A stretch of 64,000 bases of DNA. Source: Oleiphilus messinensis (GTDB lineage: Bacteria; Pseudomonadota; Gammaproteobacteria; Pseudomonadales; Oleiphilaceae). The translations under genes and the position numbers were made by a program. Shown one piece after another: positions 46,223-55,188 of the stretch. How positions within the stretch are numbered: the stretch's first letter is position 1; the number at the start of each line of letters is the position of its first letter. The notes below the pieces were generated by a model. The model searched no databases and was not told where the DNA came from. It saw nothing but the letters and a program-made list of their open reading frames with translations. The stretch spans positions 4,481,001 to 4,545,000 of the forward strand of contig NZ_CP021425.1 in NCBI RefSeq assembly GCF_002162375.1, read 5' to 3'.

Positions 46223-46527
46223 AATGGACTGATCCTGCATTAACAGACCTTAATGAAATAGCAGAATACATAGCACTCGATAAGCCAAGTGCAGCTAAAA
46301 AACTCGTTCAAGATGTTTTCAAAGAAATTAAGCGCCTAAAGCAATTTCCAGAATCGGGCCGATTACCTGATGAGTTGATTGGATCAAACTATCGAGAGGT
46401 AATCGTTGGTCCATGCAGAATATTTTATCGAGCTGAACGAAATAAAGTCTATATTCTTTATGTCATGCGAAGTGAAAGAGCATTGAGGCGATTTATTCTC
46501 AACGATCGAGATGGGGAGATCAGCTAA
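46210..46527 (+). CDS. Cassette gene: RelE/ParE-family toxin
   Basis: A 105-residue toxin: MAQIKWTDPALTDLNEIAEYI, SAAKKLVQDVFKEIKRLKQF, REVIVGPCRIFYRAERNKVY. This is the ParE/RelE fold. The overlap with the antitoxin gene indicates one transcript. It is the last gene of the array. Its stop codon overlaps an intron fragment. Confidence 0.88.
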   Translation: MAQIKWTDPALTDLNEIAEYIALDKPSAAKKLVQDVFKEIKRLKQFPESGRLPDELIGSNYREVIVGPCRIFYRAERNKVYILYVMRSERALRRFILNDRDGEIS

Positions 46528-46655
46528 TCGGGGATATCTAACTCCCAGCCCCCACAACACCCCACATGCCTGCGCAACCCGGTGTTGCCGCACAGGGCGT
46601 TTCCCTCAGGATAGTGAAGTGACATTCAGCCATCGCGTAGCGGGTAAAGCACCTC
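46526..46655 (-). mobile_element. Group IIC intron fragment, 3' end, diverged
   Basis: About 130 bp similar to the complete intron's 3' end but with several changes (CTAATCGGGGATATCTAACT, GCGCAACCCGGTGTTGCCGC). It directly abuts the right border repeat. It is the oldest-looking intron copy, so it probably marks the last attC of the array. Confidence 0.75.
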
Positions 46656-46659
46656 AAAA

Positions 46660-46725
46660 AACATTCACTAATTATGAAAGATACATTCATAATTATTCAT
46701 TATTTAGAAAAGATTAAAAAGCGTA
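46660..46725. repeat. Right border direct repeat of the accessory island
   Basis: Aligns with 27501-27566 (same orientation, ~80 percent by eye; shared ACATTCAC, ATGAAAG, ATTATTCA, AAAAGA and AGCG segments). It is immediately upstream of the exporter gene. The two copies flank the cassette block. Confidence 0.6.
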
Positions 46726-46762
46726 TAGTAAAGGCTCATTTGCAATATGTTTGGAAATTACC

Positions 46763-47674
46763 ATGGCAAACAACCTTTACAAAGGCTATTTCATGGCACT
46801 GGGTGCTGTTCTGATCTGGTCGGGTTTTATCCTTGTTTCAAGACAGGGCGGGCTCAGTCCCCTGACAGCATATGATGTCATTGCCATTCGGTACATCACC
46901 TGTGCCACCCTGCTGCTCCCTGTGTGGTATTTTTTCTTTCCATTCAAACTCCTGAAGCCAAAATTGATTGCCGTTAGTCTGGTTGGGGGGCTGGTATATG
47001 CCCTGTTTGCTTTTAACGGTTTCAAAACGACACCGGCTTCCCATGCGGCGGTTATGATGCCGGGGTTGATGCCGCTGTTTATTACCTTTTTAGCGGTCTA
47101 TCTCAACCGGGAAAAGCAAGGTGCGGCGAAATGGCTGGGTATTGCGCTGATTTCCACCGGTATTGGTGCCCTGCTCTGGCACGAATGGCAATCTGCACAG
47201 GGTGTTCTGGAAGGGCATTTGCTGATCGTGAGTGCGGCTTTCTGCTGGGCGCTGTATTCGGTATTGATTCAGCGTTGGAAAATATCGCCTTGGGAGGCAA
47301 CGGTCAGTCTGGCAGTGATCACCTGCGCCCTTTACCTACCGGTTTACCTGATTGGCCTTCCTGCTAACCTGAGTGCCGCGACCTGGGAAGATATTGCCTT
47401 ACAGGCGTTTTATCAGGGTTTTATGGCAACAATTGTTCAGATGATGCTCTATGTCTATGCCGTCCGGAGTATTGGCGCACCGGCAATGGGTTCCATGATG
47501 GCCATGGTGCCAGTGATTGCGGGTATCGCGGCCATTCCCCTATTCGATGAGCCGTTCACGGCAACCTTGATGGGGGCCCTTGTTTTAGTCAGCGCAGGTT
47601 TGTGGATTGCCAATCATTACAACGTGAAAGCAGCCCGTGCCAGCCGCGAAGCTGCGGTAAGTCAAAGCACTTAA
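46763..47674 (+). CDS. DMT/EamA-family exporter
   Basis: 303 residues from ATG 46763, with ten predicted membrane helices and two EamA-type repeats: MALGAVLIWSGFILVSRQGG and ALYSVLIQRWKISPWEATVS, with GFKTTPASHAAVMMPGLMPL typical of the family. It probably exports an amino acid or related metabolite. The region between it and lysR has been split by the cassette block; LysR proteins of the PtrR type often control a neighbouring transporter, so the pair was likely adjacent originally. Confidence 0.85.
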   Translation: MANNLYKGYFMALGAVLIWSGFILVSRQGGLSPLTAYDVIAIRYITCATLLLPVWYFFFPFKLLKPKLIAVSLVGGLVYALFAFNGFKTTPASHAAVMMPGLMPLFITFLAVYLNREKQGAAKWLGIALISTGIGALLWHEWQSAQGVLEGHLLIVSAAFCWALYSVLIQRWKISPWEATVSLAVITCALYLPVYLIGLPANLSAATWEDIALQAFYQGFMATIVQMMLYVYAVRSIGAPAMGSMMAMVPVIAGIAAIPLFDEPFTATLMGALVLVSAGLWIANHYNVKAARASREAAVSQST

Positions 47675-47759
47675 AACATCCCCTGAAAAGGCAACCGAAT
47701 AACCAGACAATAGAATGCATTCTAGAACCAAACAAGAGATCATACCGAGGAACAGCATC

Positions 47760-47966
47760 ATGCCCTACATCAACATCAAAATAACGGACGAATCTGTTAC
47801 TGCCGAACAAAAAGCGAAACTGATTCAAGGGGCCACTCAATTGTTAGTGGACGTGTTAAACAAAAACCCTGCGACCACAGTTGTTGTCATCGACGAAGTC
47901 AATACAGATAACTGGGGTATTGGCGGTGAGGTTGTGACAAAATTGCGTGAACAGGCTCAGTCTTGA
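47760..47966 (+). CDS. 4-oxalocrotonate tautomerase family protein
   Basis: 68 residues from ATG 47760 with GAGGA ten bases upstream; a longer start is unlikely because the catalytic Pro must follow the initiator Met. The sequence MPYINIKITDE keeps the N-terminal Pro. Members tautomerise small unsaturated acids. It probably forms an operon with the exporter 85 bp upstream. Confidence 0.88.
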   Translation: MPYINIKITDESVTAEQKAKLIQGATQLLVDVLNKNPATTVVVIDEVNTDNWGIGGEVVTKLREQAQS

Positions 47967-48146
47967 CTATTCAGTTCCCGTTAGTGCGCTTAAGTTAACC
48001 CGGATAAACTGACTCCGCACTGCCAAAACACGCCTTGTAGTATTTTGACAGTGCGGCAAACGAAGAATAAGCAACCACACATCGAATGACAATGAATCAT
48101 GTTATAGACTATCGTGCAACTTTCAGGAACCGAAAATCAAAGTGCG

Positions 48147-49064
48147 ATGGAGACAAACGTGCCCCATATATTCACCCGGGACCAACAGAACATCTATTTT
48201 CGAAAGCTGGGCCGGGGTATACCCGTGCTCATGCTGCACGGTATCGGCATGGACAGCCGCCACTGGCTTCCCTTTATTACACCTTATTTAACCCGTTTCC
48301 AATTTTATCTGCCGGACTTTCGTGGTGCGGGTCATTCCGCGAACGTTCCGATTACCAAACCTGATGTATTCAAGTGCCTGAAAGACGATGTAGAGGATTT
48401 AATCCTGCAACTTAAATTACAAGAATTTATTTTGGTGGGTTATTCACTAGGCGCATCAACTGCACTGCAATTACAACTCGAAGGCGGATTCGATCAGGTC
48501 ATCCGTTATTTACAGATTGACCAAAGCCCGTGCATACTCAATCGCCCCGGCTGGAACGGAGGCTTGATGGGCGACAATCAAACGGCGTTCTGCCACCAGC
48601 TTGCGCAACTCGATGATGTGCTGGCCCGGCACCCGGCGGAAATGACCCTGCAACAATTGCCCAAGGCTGACCGGAAACTGGCCACACAATACCTCGTTGA
48701 GGTACTCAGCGTCGTCATCGGTAATCCTTTGCTGGTCAACTTTCTTCGCCAGGCCGGTCGCTCCCCTGCTCTGTTAACGCGACTGGCAGGCCCAACGACC
48801 CTGCATAACCTGAGATCCTACCTGCACACATACTATACCAACGAAAATGACTATCGCGACAGCTTCAACAGCTGTGACAAACCGGTAACAGTATTTATCG
48901 GAAAGAAATCGCCACTATACGAGTACAACGGACAACTGGAAACTGCCCGACAAATCAAACATTGCCGAACAGTACTCTTCAATCAATCCGGGCATCTCCC
49001 ACAAGTTGACGAGCCGATTAAATTTGGCCGGGAACTGGGGAGATTTCTGACTGGGCCGAAGTAG
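48147..49064 (+). CDS. Alpha/beta hydrolase
   Basis: 305 residues from ATG 48147; an upstream GTG at 48114 is an alternative. The nucleophile elbow is GYSLGAS (Ser), the oxyanion turn LMLHGIGMDSR, and the acid/His end is NQSGHLPQVDEP. It is a soluble, likely cytoplasmic esterase-type enzyme with unknown substrate. It is convergent with the HD gene. Confidence 0.85.
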   Translation: METNVPHIFTRDQQNIYFRKLGRGIPVLMLHGIGMDSRHWLPFITPYLTRFQFYLPDFRGAGHSANVPITKPDVFKCLKDDVEDLILQLKLQEFILVGYSLGASTALQLQLEGGFDQVIRYLQIDQSPCILNRPGWNGGLMGDNQTAFCHQLAQLDDVLARHPAEMTLQQLPKADRKLATQYLVEVLSVVIGNPLLVNFLRQAGRSPALLTRLAGPTTLHNLRSYLHTYYTNENDYRDSFNSCDKPVTVFIGKKSPLYEYNGQLETARQIKHCRTVLFNQSGHLPQVDEPIKFGRELGRFLTGPK

Positions 49065-49088
49065 CCCTCGATTTGTGAAGAGGTTAAC

Positions 49089-49646
49089 TCAATTGGAAGA
49101 TTTGAGCATTTTTTCCATCAGTGGCACAAAGTATTGCAGGGGCGGTACGTCAGCCCCGATGTCTTTGCCCAGATCATCATAGCGACGCAGGGCGATGGCT
49201 TCTTCGAAGTATTCTGCATTCCGGAAACGTTGACACTGTTCCTCCGTCATTGGCCCACCTTGCAGCTCGAGACTGTGGACTGAAGCATCACTCAGGCCTT
49301 CAAAATAGCTTCGGTCAATCGCGCAAAGATAGCGTTTTGCAGCAACGTGCAACTGAATCGGAGTGGTGATGGTTTCAGCAAATAGTTTGGTCAGCATCCG
49401 GGCACCAGCCACTTCATGATGAAAGTCAGTTTCAGGCCGGGCCACGGCGTTCACGCGCAGGGAATGGCCAATATCGTGCAGTAATGCCGCAACAATTAAT
49501 GAATCAGGTGCGCCCTCACGTTCCGCCAATGTCGCACACTGCAACATATGCTGTTCCTGGGTTACGGCCTCACCGTAGTGAGCTGACCCGAACGATTCAA
49601 TCGCGGCCAATAATTCAGGCAAAGACTCGAGCGGCTTGATATTCAT
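49089..49646 (-). CDS. PhnZ-like HD-domain phosphonate oxygenase
   Basis: A 185-residue HD protein. LLHDIGHS gives the HD metal pair (H57-D58), and DFHHEVAGARML supplies later His residues (H76/H77). Y24 and the EQHM His 33 match the extra metal-site features of PhnZ. PhnZ is a diiron oxygenase that cleaves 1-hydroxy-2-aminoethylphosphonate into glycine and phosphate, normally with PhnY. No PhnY-like gene is visible, but PhnX and PhnW lie next to it on the same strand. The substrate of this copy is therefore uncertain. Confidence 0.75.
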   Translation of the reverse strand: MNIKPLESLPELLAAIESFGSAHYGEAVTQEQHMLQCATLAEREGAPDSLIVAALLHDIGHSLRVNAVARPETDFHHEVAGARMLTKLFAETITTPIQLHVAAKRYLCAIDRSYFEGLSDASVHSLELQGGPMTEEQCQRFRNAEYFEEAIALRRYDDLGKDIGADVPPLQYFVPLMEKMLKSSN

Positions 49647-49681
49647 AATGAGAAAGCTCCTGGTACACTATTTTCGGTCAA

Positions 49682-50509
49682 TCAGGGATGCATACCCTGA
49701 GACAAACGTTGTTCGATTTTATCGATAACCGCAGGCAATTCAGCAACCGAGTCAATCACAAAGTGGGCACCGGACCGACTCGCAGCCAAACGGGCACTTT
49801 CGATCAACGGTTGACGCTCAGACTCATCCAGAGCCGCCCACTCTTCAGGCCCGTAGCCCAGATAATTCCCGGTCAGGGCAACTGCTACGGTCCACATTCC
49901 TGCATTGAGACCTTCCTCGATACCGGTTGTGGTGTCATCTACCTTGATACAACTTTGCACCGCTACAACGCCCAGTTTTTGCATTACAGCCTGAGCCATG
50001 TAGGGATAAGGCCGTCCCAAGGAAACCTCGGTGGCACACACATTCGCCTCCGGTTGATAACCGAGTTCCGCTGCTGCCGCTGCCACAGCCTGGTACATTT
50101 CGGTGTTGTACCCGGTATTGGCACCGATATGAATACTACGTGCTTTCAAATCATTCAGGGTGTCTACCAAACCCGGTATCAACTGGGTTGTGGTGCGAAT
50201 CGCTTCAATCTGAATTGGCACAAATTCATGGTACAAACGATCTATGCACTGCTCCGTTGGCGCTGTACCTTTGCTCTCCAACCAGGCTTTGCGAATGGCC
50301 TCCATCGCCAGCATTTGCCGGATATGCTCCCGCTTCTCGGTACCCATTGGTGCTCTGGCCTGCGTATCCGAGACGGTAATCCCTTCTTTGGCGAAAAGCA
50401 TTTTAAACGCCTGAATGGGGGCCATTGATCCGAAGTCTACGGTCGTACCTGCCCAGTCAAAAATAACGGCCTGGATGGCACCGGAATATTTACGTTGATA
50501 ATGAAACAT
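49682..50509 (-). CDS. phnX: Phosphonoacetaldehyde hydrolase (phosphonatase)
   Basis: A 275-residue HAD-family enzyme. Asp nucleophile in FDWAGTTVDFGS (D18), and the Schiff-base Lys in MGTEKREHIRQM (K59), the hallmark that separates PhnX from other HAD phosphatases. It hydrolyses phosphonoacetaldehyde to acetaldehyde and phosphate. It is the second step of 2-aminoethylphosphonate (2-AEP) breakdown, after PhnW, and lies 42 bp from it. Confidence 0.93.
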   Translation of the reverse strand: MFHYQRKYSGAIQAVIFDWAGTTVDFGSMAPIQAFKMLFAKEGITVSDTQARAPMGTEKREHIRQMLAMEAIRKAWLESKGTAPTEQCIDRLYHEFVPIQIEAIRTTTQLIPGLVDTLNDLKARSIHIGANTGYNTEMYQAVAAAAAELGYQPEANVCATEVSLGRPYPYMAQAVMQKLGVVAVQSCIKVDDTTTGIEEGLNAGMWTVAVALTGNYLGYGPEEWAALDESERQPLIESARLAASRSGAHFVIDSVAELPAVIDKIEQRLSQGMHP

Positions 50510-50551
50510 AGAAATGAACTCTTAATGACAGAGGTGACTCAAAAAATCGGA

Positions 50552-51676
50552 CTAAAGCCAATAGCGGTTGCGCTCAACAGCTGAAATCAAACGCTCGATA
50601 TCCGCCGGAAAAACATGGCCAATATTGCCAATCCGAAAACAATCCGCCTGCGAAATTTTTCCAGGGTAGATCACAAACCCGTCCGCTTTCAGTTTTTGAT
50701 AAAACTCTTCAAACCGATAGTGTTCACTCTCCGGGTTATAAAACGTCGTGATAAACGGTGATTGCAAGGCATCCGGTAACAGGGTTTCAAAACCAAGGGC
50801 GCGCATGCCTTCCACCAGAATCCGGTGATTCTCGACATACCGCCCGTAACGGGCCGCTATACCGCCTTCCTGCTCCAGCTCGAATAAAGCTTGATCAAAC
50901 GCCCTGACAACATGGGTCGGGGAGGTAAATCGCCATTTCCCCTCATTTTGCTCCATACACTGCCATTGATCATACAGATCGAGGCTCAAAGAACGGGCTC
51001 GCCCGGCACAGCTGGCCAGCACATCACGTCGACCAATGACAAAACCAAAACCGGGAACCCCCTGGATACATTTGTTGGCACTACTGATCAAGAAATCGAT
51101 TTCCAGTTCAGCGATGTCCATCGGAATGCCACCGAAGCTGCTCATGGCATCCACAATGTATGTTGCCCCGGCTTTGTGCACCAATCGGCCTACAGCCGCG
51201 ATATCATTCAGCATGCCGGTAGTTGTTTCACAGTGCACCAATGCGACATGACTAAAGGCAGATTCTGTCTGCGCACCGGCGGACTTTAAACGGGTCGATA
51301 CCTGATCAAGATCAACCGGTCCCGTTTCCCCGAAATCAATAACTTCATGATTCAGACGTAATACTCGAGCCATCTGCGCGATACGTTTGCCATAGGCACC
51401 ATTGGCTAAAACCAGAAGCCGTCCAGACTCTGGAATCACGGAGCCTAATACTGCTTCCACGGAGGCACTGCCGCTGCCCTGCATCAACACAGACGTGTAT
51501 TGCCCGGTCTGACGCGTTGCCAGATCGACCAGGCGGGCACGAATACGCTGCACGATCTGGTTGTAGTCACGATCCCAGGTACACCAGTCACGGAGGAGCG
51601 CTTCGCGCACACCCGGAGACGTAGACAGTGGGCCAGGGGTTAATAAAAGATAAGGGTTATCAGGAATCATCATCAT
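50552..51676 (-). CDS. phnW: 2-aminoethylphosphonate--pyruvate transaminase
   Basis: A 374-residue class-V aminotransferase. The PLP Lys is in SANKCIQG (K202), and [11 protein letters not shown] carries the PLP-contacting Asp. It converts 2-AEP and pyruvate into phosphonoacetaldehyde and alanine. Three Met codons (51676, 51673, 51670) make the exact start ambiguous. It is the first gene of a minus-strand unit with phnX and the HD gene; the promoter region holds the 16-bp palindrome. Confidence 0.93.
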   Translation of the reverse strand: MMMIPDNPYLLLTPGPLSTSPGVREALLRDWCTWDRDYNQIVQRIRARLVDLATRQTGQYTSVLMQGSGSASVEAVLGSVIPESGRLLVLANGAYGKRIAQMARVLRLNHEVIDFGETGPVDLDQVSTRLKSAGAQTESAFSHVALVHCETTTGMLNDIAAVGRLVHKAGATYIVDAMSSFGGIPMDIAELEIDFLISSANKCIQGVPGFGFVIGRRDVLASCAGRARSLSLDLYDQWQCMEQNEGKWRFTSPTHVVRAFDQALFELEQEGGIAARYGRYVENHRILVEGMRALGFETLLPDALQSPFITTFYNPESEHYRFEEFYQKLKADGFVIYPGKISQADCFRIGNIGHVFPADIERLISAVERNRYWL

Positions 51677-51990
51677 CTCGGGGTACCGGATTAAACTTGT
51701 ATACTGGTCTAGACCAGTTTCATATTATGATAATGATTCGCTTCGATTTGGGTCAATACATCCACAAAAATTTAATATATTTGCAACATTTCATATTTCT
51801 GAAACACTCACCCGGCACATTAGCCACCAGCCGGCCTTGACGCGCCCAGCTACATGGGCGATGCTCTGAAGTCCCTGGCGCGGGCATATTTCAGGCGCTC
51901 CCCCGGCGGCATGGCACAAGCACGGTGTTGTCAGACTGACCTAGCCCGGATGAACTGACATAGCCCGAACGAACTAATATAGAGAGTAAA
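51677..51990. promoter_or_regulatory. Divergent promoter region of the phosphonate locus
   Basis: Contains a perfect 16-bp palindrome ACTGGTCTAGACCAGT at 51703-51718 close to phnW. It shares its core (TGGT...ACCA) with a 12-bp palindrome at 52823-52834 before the binding-protein gene, and both are likely sites for the neighbouring GntR regulator. The remaining ~270 bp holds no gene. Confidence 0.65.
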
Positions 51991-52722
51991 ATGAGCACTC
52001 AGACCCAAAGGATTAAATCTGCACTGTTAAAGGAAATTAGCGAACTGCAAATTGACGGGTCTCAAAAGCTCCCTTCGGAACGCCATTTGAGTGAACGCTT
52101 TGGCACGACTCGAGTGACCCTGCGTGAAGCACTGCGACTGCTGGAAGCAGACGGCATAATTTACCGGGAAAACCGCCGTGGCTGGTTTATTACCCCTCCA
52201 CGTTTGCATTACGACCCTAGCGTACACGCTCGTATCAGTTTCATGAATTACGCGCAGCAACAGGGTTTTATACCAAAATCGACGCTGTACCAGTTCAAAC
52301 ACATTGTCGCTGACGAGTTTCTTGCAGCCGTGATGAATACCGTGGTCGGAAAACCGCTGTACCACATTTGCCGGATACGATATCTGGATGAACGCCCGGT
52401 CTTATTTGAAAACATGATGATCAGAGCGGACCTGCTGAAAGGTCTCGATAATGTTGATATGACCGGTTCTCTGCATCAGAAGTTACGCGATGACTACGGA
52501 TTAATCATAAGCCGTGCTGATTTCGAGATGACCGTCACCACACTTCCGAAGGAAGAAGCCACGGCCCTGAATGCACTCGAAGGTGCCGCAGCGCTCAAAT
52601 TTCACCGCCGCTATTTCAACGAAGACGGGACAATATTTGAATTCGACATCGAATTCTGGCGCCACGATGCAATCACGGTCGCCTACGAATACAACAACAA
52701 TCAGCCCGTTCGCCCTTTCTGA
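51991..52722 (+). CDS. GntR family regulator (HutC/UTRA type) of the phosphonate locus
   Basis: A 243-residue regulator. The winged helix LLKEISELQIDGSQKLPSER, RFGTTRVTLREALRLLEADG is typical of HutC/PhnF-type proteins, and the UTRA domain follows (HICRIRYLDERPVLFENMMI). It is most similar in position and type to PhnR regulators of 2-AEP transport loci. It probably binds the palindromes in front of phnW and the binding-protein gene, and responds to 2-AEP or a breakdown product. Confidence 0.85.
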   Translation: MSTQTQRIKSALLKEISELQIDGSQKLPSERHLSERFGTTRVTLREALRLLEADGIIYRENRRGWFITPPRLHYDPSVHARISFMNYAQQQGFIPKSTLYQFKHIVADEFLAAVMNTVVGKPLYHICRIRYLDERPVLFENMMIRADLLKGLDNVDMTGSLHQKLRDDYGLIISRADFEMTVTTLPKEEATALNALEGAAALKFHRRYFNEDGTIFEFDIEFWRHDAITVAYEYNNNQPVRPF

Positions 52723-52742
52723 GCGCACCAAATGACAGGATT

Positions 52743-52771
52743 ATCGACCGGCTATCACGGCCGGCGATTTT
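52743..52771 (+). terminator. Intrinsic terminator after the GntR gene
   Basis: A GC hairpin (ATCGACCGGC/GCCGGCGAT) followed by TTTT. Confidence 0.65.
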
Positions 52772-52822
52772 CATAATTTTGTCATCACACTGTCATCTTT
52801 ATCCTCTTTAATCCATTCTAAC

Positions 52823-52834
52823 TGGTATATACCA
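52823..52834. promoter_or_regulatory. Operator-like palindrome before phnS
   Basis: Perfect 12-bp palindrome TGGTATATACCA, 18 bp before the binding-protein start. Same core as the phnW palindrome (TGGTCTAGACCA). Confidence 0.65.
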
Positions 52835-52851
52835 AACTTGAGGAGCAACCC

Positions 52852-53877
52852 ATGACAGTTAAAAAATCACTTGGCCGCTGGCTGGCTGGTGCTGCAGCAC
52901 TGACCGCATCAGCACTTTCCTTCGCTGCCACCGAATTGACCGTTTACACCGCTTTCGAAGCAGAAGACCTGAAACGCTACAAACAGGAATTCGAGAAACG
53001 TAATCCCGATGTTGAAATTAATTGGGTACGAGACTCAACCGGTATCGTAACGGCTAAATTGCTGGCCGAGAAAGAAAACCCGCAAGCAGACGTAGTCTGG
53101 GGTTTGGCGGGCACATCTTTGTTGATCCTCAAAGGTGAACAGATGTTGCAACCTTACACGCCGGTCGGATTTGACAAACTGTCTCCAAAATTCCGCGATA
53201 ACAGCGCAGAACCCAGCTGGGTTGGCCTGGATGCCTGGATGGCAGGTATCTGTGTTAATACCGTTGAAGCCAAAAAGCACAACTTGCCGATGCCAACCAG
53301 CTGGAAAGACCTGACCAAGCCGGTTTACAAAGGCCATATCATCATGCCTAATCCGGCATCCTCCGGCACTGGCTTCCTGGATGTTTCCAGCTGGTTGCAA
53401 ATGTTCGGCACCGAAGATGGCTGGCAGTACATGGATCAGCTGCACACCAATATCAGCCGTTACACCCACTCGGGCTCCAAGCCATGCAAGCTGGCTGCAG
53501 CAGGTGAAACGTCGATCGGTATCAGCTTTGCGTTCCGTGGAGCAAAAGAGAAGAAAAAAGGTGCGCCAGTTGAAATCGTATACCCAAGCGAAGGTTTAGG
53601 TTGGGATATGGAATCTGCTGCGATTCTGAAAGGCACCGACAAGCTTGATGCCGCCAAGAAACTGCTGGACTTCGCCGTTTCCAAAGATGCCATGAAAATG
53701 TACAACAAAGGCTATGCCATTGTTGCCATGCCCGGTGTTGCACAACCAGTCGAGTTCTTCCCGGAAAATCCGGAAGAGCTGATCATCGACAACAACTTCG
53801 AATGGGCAGCACAAAATCGTAAAGACATTCTGAAAGAATGGACGACCCGTTACGACAGCAAGTCTGACCCTAAATAA
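52852..53877 (+). CDS. phnS: 2-AEP ABC transporter substrate-binding protein
   Basis: A 341-residue periplasmic binding protein. The signal peptide ends at ALSFAA, and the mature N-terminus TELTVYTAFEAEDLKRYKQE is typical of the Fe/2-AEP-binding group. Position between the GntR regulator and an ATPase/permease pair, next to phnWX, supports 2-AEP binding. It is followed by a strong terminator-like hairpin, which would raise its level over the ATPase and permease. Confidence 0.88.
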   Translation: MTVKKSLGRWLAGAAALTASALSFAATELTVYTAFEAEDLKRYKQEFEKRNPDVEINWVRDSTGIVTAKLLAEKENPQADVVWGLAGTSLLILKGEQMLQPYTPVGFDKLSPKFRDNSAEPSWVGLDAWMAGICVNTVEAKKHNLPMPTSWKDLTKPVYKGHIIMPNPASSGTGFLDVSSWLQMFGTEDGWQYMDQLHTNISRYTHSGSKPCKLAAAGETSIGISFAFRGAKEKKKGAPVEIVYPSEGLGWDMESAAILKGTDKLDAAKKLLDFAVSKDAMKMYNKGYAIVAMPGVAQPVEFFPENPEELIIDNNFEWAAQNRKDILKEWTTRYDSKSDPK

Positions 53878-53920
53878 TGCGCTAGGGTCTGTTGAAGCAC
53901 AGGAAACTGCACTACCCACA

Positions 53921-53968
53921 ACACCCAACTTCCTCCATTGATCTCCCGGAGGAAGCTGGGTGTTTTTT
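53921..53968 (+). terminator. Strong hairpin and T-tract between phnS and phnT
   Basis: ACACCCAACTTCCTCC at 53921-53936 pairs with GGAGGAAGCTGGGTGT at 53948-53963, then a run of Ts to 53968. It looks like a partial terminator or attenuator inside the transporter operon. Confidence 0.75.
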
Positions 53969-53988
53969 GCCTACAAGGAATACAGAAC

Positions 53989-55188
53989 ATGACTTATTTA
54001 AACGTTGATTCGATCAGTAAAAACTTCGAGGATTTTAACGCCTTGGAGCGTATCTCTTTCACCATCGAAAAAGGCGAATTCATCTGTTTCCTGGGCCCTT
54101 CGGGCTGCGGTAAAACGACCCTGTTACGTATTATTGCCGGTCTGGAAAACCAGTCCAGCGGGCGACTTGAACAAAATGAGATAGATATCAGCCATCTCCC
54201 GGTAAAAGATCGGGATTTCGGCATCGTATTTCAAAGTTACGCGCTGTTCCCGAATCTCACCGTCAGCGAGAATATTGAATACGGCTTGCGCAGCCTCAAA
54301 ATGAGCAAATCAGAACGTCAGCAACGGGTTGCAGAACTTCTGGAGCTGATGGCGTTACAGGATCACCACGCAAAATATCCAACTCAACTCTCCGGGGGTC
54401 AGCAACAACGGGTCGCGCTGGCACGCGCAATTGCTCTTAAACCCGGATTGTTGCTACTGGACGAACCGCTTTCCGCACTGGATGCCCAGGTTCGCACCCG
54501 CCTGAGGGGTGAAATCACAGGTTTACAACGCCGACTCGGGATCACAACAATTATGGTAACCCATGACCAGGAAGAAGCCATGAGCATGGCCGATCGAATT
54601 GTTGTCATGAATCATGGGCAGATTGAACAAATCGGCACCCCGAATGAAATCTACAGCCACCCGGCTTCTCGCTTTGTCGCTGAATTCGTCGGCACCATGA
54701 ATACAGCCCCCTGCCAAATCAAAAATAAGCAACTGGTTTTGGCGAACAACCAATACCTGACGACGGATATTGCCGATGTCGGCAATGACACAGAACACGC
54801 GACAGTCGGTATTCGTCCTGAACATATTGAGCTAGACGACTCGGAGACTTTTTCCAGCACGGCTGAAAATGTATTTGCAGCCCAGATTGAACATATCGAG
54901 TTTCAAGGGCGCTTTACCCGTCTGACACTGAACATCGACGGCTGGAATACACCGGTTTATGCCGATATCAGCCTGACATACGGTGGCAATAGCACACTTC
55001 GCTTTGGCCAACAAATTCAAGTTCGCTTACCCGCCCGGAATTTACACCTTTTTACCCCCGGCGGAACACTGAATCCATCCCTTGGAAAGCTTGAAACCAA
55101 AACGAAACCAATGCCAGAAACCGCTGGAATCGCCGCAAAAACATCCAACGCCACCACCCGGACACACTCTGCCGAGGTGGCACAATGA
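53989..55188 (+). CDS. phnT: 2-AEP ABC transporter ATP-binding protein
   Basis: 399 residues from ATG 53989, which has AAGGAA upstream; the longer frame start at 53938 lies inside the hairpin. Walker A is GPSGCGKTT, the signature LSGGQQQRVALARAI, and the D-loop LDEPLSALDAQVRTRLR. The C-terminal ~130 residues form a TOBE-type regulatory domain (ATVGIRPEHIELDDS). It energises 2-AEP import. It overlaps the permease gene by four bases. Confidence 0.9.
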   Translation: MTYLNVDSISKNFEDFNALERISFTIEKGEFICFLGPSGCGKTTLLRIIAGLENQSSGRLEQNEIDISHLPVKDRDFGIVFQSYALFPNLTVSENIEYGLRSLKMSKSERQQRVAELLELMALQDHHAKYPTQLSGGQQQRVALARAIALKPGLLLLDEPLSALDAQVRTRLRGEITGLQRRLGITTIMVTHDQEEAMSMADRIVVMNHGQIEQIGTPNEIYSHPASRFVAEFVGTMNTAPCQIKNKQLVLANNQYLTTDIADVGNDTEHATVGIRPEHIELDDSETFSSTAENVFAAQIEHIEFQGRFTRLTLNIDGWNTPVYADISLTYGGNSTLRFGQQIQVRLPARNLHLFTPGGTLNPSLGKLETKTKPMPETAGIAAKTSNATTRTHSAEVAQ

